In this document: in pieces, positions 14,529 through 18,060 of the stretch
How the letters are laid out: each line of letters starts with the position of its first letter
Numbering within the stretch: position 1 is the stretch's first letter
NCBI GenBank assembly: GCA_003452915.1
Contig: DMMZ01000018.1
Coordinates: forward strand, 583 to 18,642
DNA from: Clostridiales bacterium
Lineage (GTDB): Bacteria; Bacillota; Clostridia; Oscillospirales; CAG-382
Direction of reading: 5' to 3'
DNA length: 18,060 bases
Program-made: the position numbers and the translations under genes
The notes under the pieces: generated by a model
What the model was told of the DNA's origin: nothing
Databases searched by the model: none
What the model saw: the letters and a program-made list of their open reading frames with translations, nothing else

Positions 14529-14564
14529 CTATTTTTTTCAATTTCATGCATTTTTACTTTTCTC

Positions 14565-14699
14565 GAACATGGCGGCGACCCTTCGACTGTTGAGTTTTGT
14601 CATAAAATCGGTTTAAACTATGTGTCCTGCTCACCGTTCAGAGTTCCGATTGCATGCTTTGCCGTAGCACAGGCTGCTGTTAAGGAAAATAAACAATAA
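14565..14699 (+). pseudogene. Duplicated 3' end of ppdK (direct repeat copy B, stub)
   Basis: 132 bases identical to the end of ppdK (12562-12693) except for six substitutions: five C-to-T and one T-to-C relative to copy A. Two are silent. Three change residues (Arg to Cys, Leu to Phe, Ala to Val). The last turns the TAA stop into CAA, with a new TAA three bases on. It has no start codon or ribosome binding site, so it is not expressed as protein. The C-to-T bias fits loss of selection in an AT-rich genome. It marks the right end of a roughly 2 kb segment carrying the PaaX-like/CPBP-like operon. Confidence 0.93.
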
Positions 14700-14750
14700 A
14701 ATGTCCTATGTTAATAGTTGTAAAAAATGAAATCATAAAAAATGATACAA

Positions 14751-14784
14751 AATCCGAAGTAGTTCAAACTGCTTCGGATTTTTG
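14751..14784 (+). terminator. Terminator downstream of the ppdK stub
   Basis: AATCCGAAGTAGTT (14751-14764) pairs with AACTGCTTCGGATT (14767-14780) with one G-U pair, followed by TTT. It may be the original ppdK terminator, left behind next to the stub. Confidence 0.75.
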
Positions 14785-14826
14785 CATGTATTTGTAAAAA
14801 AAATACATGCAATGTATATTATGTAT
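14784..14826. repeat. ATGTAT/ATACAT cluster with perfect inverted repeat
   Basis: GCATGTATTT (14784-14793) and AAATACATGC (14801-14810) form a perfect ten-base inverted repeat. Further ATGTAT copies at 14812-14817 and 14821-14826 make four hexamers in about 40 bases, overlapping the predicted promoter of the following gene. It is a possible operator cluster; the binder is unknown. Confidence 0.45.
14792..14820 (+). promoter_or_regulatory. Possible promoter of the cohesin-like surface protein gene
   Basis: TTGTAA (14792-14797) and TATATT (14815-14820) with a 17-base spacer. It is weaker than others in the window and leaves a leader of about 80 bases. Confidence 0.45.
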
Positions 14827-14908
14827 GAAATACCATAAAATAATGAGGAATTCATGGAAAACCATATTTGAAAAAATACAATAAAGTAGAAAAAGGAACA
14901 AACAAAAT

Positions 14909-16057
14909 ATGAAAAAGATTATAATCTTTATGTTAATTTTATTGTTAATAAGCACAACAAGCATTTTCTTTGTAACTGCTCAAGAGGAGAGTATAGACGG
15001 ATTTGCTTTCAATATTCTCGCTGTTGACACAACAATCACTGCAGAGAATGGACTTATTCTGACCTCAGAAACAGCACTAAGCGAGTCAGGCGTTGGCTGG
15101 TCTATTCTGATTCACTGTGAAAAGGCTGATAACAATCTTTATATAGCAAAAGCGGACGCAGTAATACCCACAGGTACCATTCCTTCAATTTCTTTTAGTC
15201 CAAACGACATTGTTATTGCAATTCATTCATCAACAAGTAATGTAGCACAAGAATCGGAATATCCCAATGTTCACCAAAAGCTGGCTGCAATGCAAGTAAA
15301 AGCCGGTATGTACTTTACACTTAATAATATCGATCTCACAGCAAAAACATCGACAAACGGAACAGCTGTAGTAAGCTTAACCGATCCGCGTGGTGAAGCA
15401 TCAGAAGTTTCGGAAGTCCCTGAATTCAACGATATTATGGGTGATCTTGTAGAAAACCCAGGCTACAAGCTTGATGTCACAGCTCCCGAATTCTACAATG
15501 TTGGTGAGACTGTTAATGTGACTATAACAATGAAAAATATAGTTCCCACAACAGGAATCGGACTTATTCACCTTTATCTTTATTATGATGCCGACAAAGT
15601 AGATCCCGTTATTTTGAATGATAATTCTCTGAATGCTGCAATGGAAAGTTTTTTAGTTACAGCACCTAACAGAAATCAATGGGAAGGTATGTCAAAACTT
15701 GAAGAAGAACAAAACAGATATGATATATCTTTTTCAACAACAGATCCTGCTGCTCATGCAAAGGAAGACGGATCATTTGTAATAGTAGTACCCTTCAAAG
15801 TAAAAGACACCGCAACCGATACTATTGCATTCCAGGTACCGCACAAACAGACAGAAGCACTTGATTATGATATGAATACAATCTACGGTAATGCAGGAAT
15901 GACAGTATTATATCCCGCAGCCGAAACAGATGAATCACCAGTTGACACATCAATTGTGGAAACAGGAGACAGTGGTATTATTGCACTTGCATTAATTATT
16001 ATGACCGTAACATCTGGCTTAACAATTATTATTGCCGCAAAGAAGAGAAACAGATAA
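14909..16057 (+). CDS. Secreted, membrane-anchored protein with a cohesin-like domain
   Basis: A 382-residue surface protein. The N-terminal signal peptide is MKKIIIF plus a hydrophobic run, with likely cleavage after V-T-A near residue 24. Residues 30-165 form a beta-rich domain with no name I can give (W-S-I-L-I-H, V-I-P-T-G-T, N-D-I-V-I-A-I-H-S-S, M-Y-F-T-L-N-N-I-D-L). Residues about 188-335 resemble cohesin-type beta-sandwich domains (Y-N-V-G-E-T-V-N-V-T-I-T-M-K-N opening, Y-L-Y-Y-D-A-D-K-V, V-V-P-F-K-V). A short Thr/Glu/Ser linker leads to T-G-D-S-G (352-356), a 20-residue membrane segment and K-K-R-N-R. This resembles a sortase-type tail, but no LPxTG is present, so simple membrane anchoring is as likely. 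ATG 14909 has AAAGGAA 12 bases upstream. A role in surface adhesion or scaffold binding is inference; no dockerin or glycosidase is seen nearby. Confidence 0.7.
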   Translation: MKKIIIFMLILLLISTTSIFFVTAQEESIDGFAFNILAVDTTITAENGLILTSETALSESGVGWSILIHCEKADNNLYIAKADAVIPTGTIPSISFSPNDIVIAIHSSTSNVAQESEYPNVHQKLAAMQVKAGMYFTLNNIDLTAKTSTNGTAVVSLTDPRGEASEVSEVPEFNDIMGDLVENPGYKLDVTAPEFYNVGETVNVTITMKNIVPTTGIGLIHLYLYYDADKVDPVILNDNSLNAAMESFLVTAPNRNQWEGMSKLEEEQNRYDISFSTTDPAAHAKEDGSFVIVVPFKVKDTATDTIAFQVPHKQTEALDYDMNTIYGNAGMTVLYPAAETDESPVDTSIVETGDSGIIALALIIMTVTSGLTIIIAAKKRNR

Positions 16058-16093
16058 ACAGTTAGTTTTTTAGTAAAATAAATAAGAAGTATT

Positions 16094-16143
16094 AAAAATT
16101 CCCCCTTCAAAACCCTATTAGGTATTTTGAGAGGGGAATTTTT
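16094..16143 (+). terminator. Terminator after the cohesin-like gene
   Basis: AAAAATTCCCC with TTCAAAA pairs with TTTTGA and AGGGGAATTTTT around an eleven-base loop, giving a long stem ending in a T-run. The A-run on the left may let it act on the other strand too. Confidence 0.88.
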
Positions 16144-16160
16144 ATTATTATAATTTGTAT

Positions 16161-16189
16161 TTGACTTTTATAGTGTGTTTTTATATAAT
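16161..16189 (+). promoter_or_regulatory. Promoter of the small membrane protein/lipoprotein pair
   Basis: TTGACT (16161-16166) and TATAAT (16184-16189) with a 17-base spacer. The predicted start is near 16196, leaving a leader of about 93 bases. Confidence 0.75.
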
Positions 16190-16288
16190 AAACAAGTTGG
16201 GAGTATAACAAAAGTAATAAAGGTTAATTTTTATTTTTAATCGGTACTATATAACAGTTAAAATTCATTAATCAAAGAGGTGATTTTC

Positions 16289-16798
16289 TTGAAAAAGAAT
16301 CTAAAAAATCTTATACCTGTGCTTATTGGGTTGGGTTTTGCTTTGATTGTTATATTTTCTCTTGTATCATTCTTTCCGGGCGCATTAACTGCCGAAAAAG
16401 CGGTTACGGGATATTTAAAAGCGTCAATGATTTATGATGCGAATAATATAGTAAAATATTCCTCTGACTACGTGAAAGTCAATTTTTATAGATCAAAAGA
16501 TTTTTCAAACAATGACTTGAAAGATAAATTAAAAAAGCAATATGCAGAAGCTATTAATATTTATGCAAATAGTAAAATATCATTCTCTATTATAAGTAAA
16601 ATTGAGATTGACAAAGATAGTGAAGAGTACGCAACTATTGTTGATAATTATAAATACATCACAGGCAAAGATGCTAACTTTTCTGATGTAAGGCAAATAA
16701 CCGTAAAAATATTTATTGACGGAAAAGAGAATCCAAAGGTTACCGCATATGCAATAAAGTCGGGAATAAGTTGGTTTTATCTATCTTATCAAGATTAA
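16289..16798 (+). CDS. Membrane-anchored hypothetical protein
   Basis: A 169-residue protein with a positively charged N-terminus (MKKNLKN) and one membrane segment (about residues 8-28), then a roughly 135-residue extracytoplasmic domain. The A-E-K-A-V-T-G-Y-L-K-A-S-M-x-Y-D start and alternating helix/strand pattern recall NTF2-like or DUF4878-type domains often tethered outside the membrane. The resemblance is weak, and I do not recognise the family. The start is set at TTG 16289: the ribosome binding site AGAGGTGAT (16277-16284) lies a few bases upstream, and the in-frame GTG at 16280 is part of that site. The next gene begins 22 bases after its stop, so they are probably co-transcribed. 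Confidence 0.65.
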   Translation: MKKNLKNLIPVLIGLGFALIVIFSLVSFFPGALTAEKAVTGYLKASMIYDANNIVKYSSDYVKVNFYRSKDFSNNDLKDKLKKQYAEAINIYANSKISFSIISKIEIDKDSEEYATIVDNYKYITGKDANFSDVRQITVKIFIDGKENPKVTAYAIKSGISWFYLSYQD

Positions 16799-16820
16799 AT
16801 ATGTTAGGAAAGGATTTTAT

Positions 16821-18060
16821 ATGAAAATTAAAAGACAATTAAAGTGCATTTTAGTTAGCTTGCTAGTATACGTATTTGCTTTTTCATTTTTTTATGGTTG
16901 TGATAAAAATGACATTGAAAGTTTAATAAGCACTGAAAACAGTGATAATACTTCTGACACGGAAAGCGTACAAAAAACTGATTACACCGATGAAAAGGAT
17001 GGTTACACCATGGAGGTAAAATTAAACGAAAACGGCAAATTTGATTATTCTATTACACCTAAGGAACAGGTTTACAGCGAGGATGTTTATAACCAACCTT
17101 TTAAAAATGTTTTCAGTACAGAACAGATATCGGGTACGTTTGACCCGAAAAGAGCTTTACATAATGTAGCAAATATCGAATATTCAAAACGTGATGGCGG
17201 AGCTTTTATTTATTGCAATAACCCAGAAAAGTTATCTGCCGAGGATGTTGGTCAGGCTTTGATTCGTAATTACGAAATGTCAGGTGATTATACATTTACT
17301 TTTGAGCATTCCAATCATTCAGGTACACCTTTTTATCTCGGATATCAACTTTTAAACACAAGTGACACGGATGCTGTTGTTACAGTTTACAATATCGGAC
17401 TTCAGGTTAAAGGCGAATGGCTGGGGCAGAAGAGTTGGAGCGATTACTTTAATTACAAATTCACCTTGCCGGATGACTATTTTTTAAGCAGCGGAGCGAT
17501 TAATCCTATATATGTTGGCTGCGACTATGTTAATTATAAACCTAGAGTTTTTGAACCTGTTACCGTTACAATTCCTGCTGGTGAATATATTTATATATTA
17601 GGCGGAACTACAGCAGATGCTTATAACGAAACAAATATCGGCAACACTGCAAACTTACAAGTTGAGAACGGAAAATGTGCAAACGGTGCATTGAAGTTCA
17701 AGATTGAAGGCGGAAAAGTACAGGGGTCATTCTATTGTTACACAGACGCAGCTCAGGTTAAAGCAAATCTTAAAGAACAGGGATACATAGTCACACGCAA
17801 CGATATTAATTATGCGGCACAGTATAAAGGTACGGATTATAAGCAGGGATTAATTGAGAGCAATATAACCTTTTTGGTAAACGACCTAACCGTTAACGGT
17901 AAACTTCCTGTCAAGTATGAAAAAGAATATGATGCGAGCTACGCTTCAAAAACAACACCGTATCAAGAGTATAGTTTAACAAAGAAGACGGTTACAGGTA
18001 AGACATGGTTTACCAGTCTAAATCCGAATTCAACAGATAATGCAATCGGTACCGATATGA
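16821..18060 (+). CDS. Large lipoprotein of unknown function (3' end beyond window)
   Basis: 413 codons are open to the right edge. The N-terminus is basic (MKIKRQLK), followed by a hydrophobic stretch and F-F-Y-G-C, making Cys27 the likely lipid anchor. A Ser/Thr/Asp-rich tether (about 35-55) follows. The rest is beta-rich, with many Tyr, Asn and Gly (for example the T-I-P-A-G-E-Y-I-Y-I-L-G-G-T-T segment near 252-266), typical of extracellular beta-sandwich proteins. No catalytic or binding motif is evident and I do not recognise the family. ATG 16821 is preceded by GGAAAGG at 16807-16813, a good ribosome binding site. It probably shares the transcript of the small membrane protein upstream. 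Confidence 0.72.
   Translation, partial: MKIKRQLKCILVSLLVYVFAFSFFYGCDKNDIESLISTENSDNTSDTESVQKTDYTDEKDGYTMEVKLNENGKFDYSITPKEQVYSEDVYNQPFKNVFSTEQISGTFDPKRALHNVANIEYSKRDGGAFIYCNNPEKLSAEDVGQALIRNYEMSGDYTFTFEHSNHSGTPFYLGYQLLNTSDTDAVVTVYNIGLQVKGEWLGQKSWSDYFNYKFTLPDDYFLSSGAINPIYVGCDYVNYKPRVFEPVTVTIPAGEYIYILGGTTADAYNETNIGNTANLQVENGKCANGALKFKIEGGKVQGSFYCYTDAAQVKANLKEQGYIVTRNDINYAAQYKGTDYKQGLIESNITFLVNDLTVNGKLPVKYEKEYDASYASKTTPYQEYSLTKKTVTGKTWFTSLNPNSTDNAIGTDM

Noticed and set aside
12562..14699. Transposon reading of the ppdK 3' repeat, as target-site duplication of an insertion sequence
   Set aside because: 132 bases is far longer than a transposase target duplication, and there is no transposase or terminal inverted repeat between the copies.
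14784..14810. Ten-base inverted repeat as an intrinsic terminator
   Set aside because: It is followed by AATGTATATT rather than a T-run, and a proper terminator stands immediately upstream at 14751-14784.
14764..14964. Minus-strand hydrophobic open frame across the promoter of the cohesin-like gene
   Set aside because: Its hydrophobicity reflects AT-rich complement of promoter and signal-peptide codons; no ribosome binding site supports it.
1..18060. CRISPR array, tRNA, rRNA or known riboswitch
   Set aside because: No regularly spaced repeat series, no cloverleaf-like gene, and no recognisable riboswitch core was seen on either strand.

Overview
The window looks like chromosome of a low-GC, Gram-positive anaerobe of the class Clostridia, probably near the Ruminococcaceae/Oscillospirales. 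The pointers are a clostridial-type pyruvate phosphate dikinase, the pth-mfd-PrsA-like gene order, AT-rich intergenic DNA with strong AGGAGG-type ribosome binding sites and TTGACA/TATAAT promoters, several Gram-positive lipoproteins, and a redox module of Crp/Fnr regulator, ferredoxin-like protein and cupin. This is inference from gene content; no rRNA or tRNA is present to settle the taxonomy.

Layout. (1) 1-1840: a Crp/Fnr-family regulator (minus strand, cut by the left edge) diverges from a two-cluster ferredoxin-like protein followed by a small cupin. The shared intergenic region holds a dyad placed as for a class II Crp/Fnr-activated promoter. (2) 2155-3085: a monocistronic putative GNAT-like acyltransferase, then a two-way terminator. 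(3) 3103-9837, all minus strand: pth and mfd (14 bases apart), a parvulin-like PrsA/SurA-type foldase lipoprotein with its own promoter, then a lipoprotein with a short tandem repeat and a KPVIYLYP domain. (4) 10066-12748: ppdK, divergent from pth, complete with promoter and terminator. (5) 12805-14528: an AT-rich, minus-strand two-gene operon encoding a PaaX-like regulator and a CPBP-like membrane protein with degenerate catalytic motifs. (6) 14565-14699: a 132-base, 95% identical second copy of the 3' end of ppdK. (7) 14909 to the right edge, plus strand: a surface protein with a cohesin-like domain and a C-terminal membrane anchor, then a small membrane-anchored protein and a large lipoprotein that runs off the window.

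The housekeeping part is ordinary: ribosome rescue (pth), transcription-coupled repair (mfd), extracytoplasmic folding (PrsA-like) and central carbon metabolism (ppdK). The most notable feature is accessory: the PaaX-like/CPBP-like operon lies exactly between two direct copies of the ppdK 3' end. That suggests a roughly 2 kb insertion which restored the reading frame of ppdK and left a decaying stub. The operon's promoter carries a perfect 14-base palindrome between its -35 and -10 boxes, the expected place for an autoregulatory operator. I recognise no complete new system here; this cassette is the best candidate for one.
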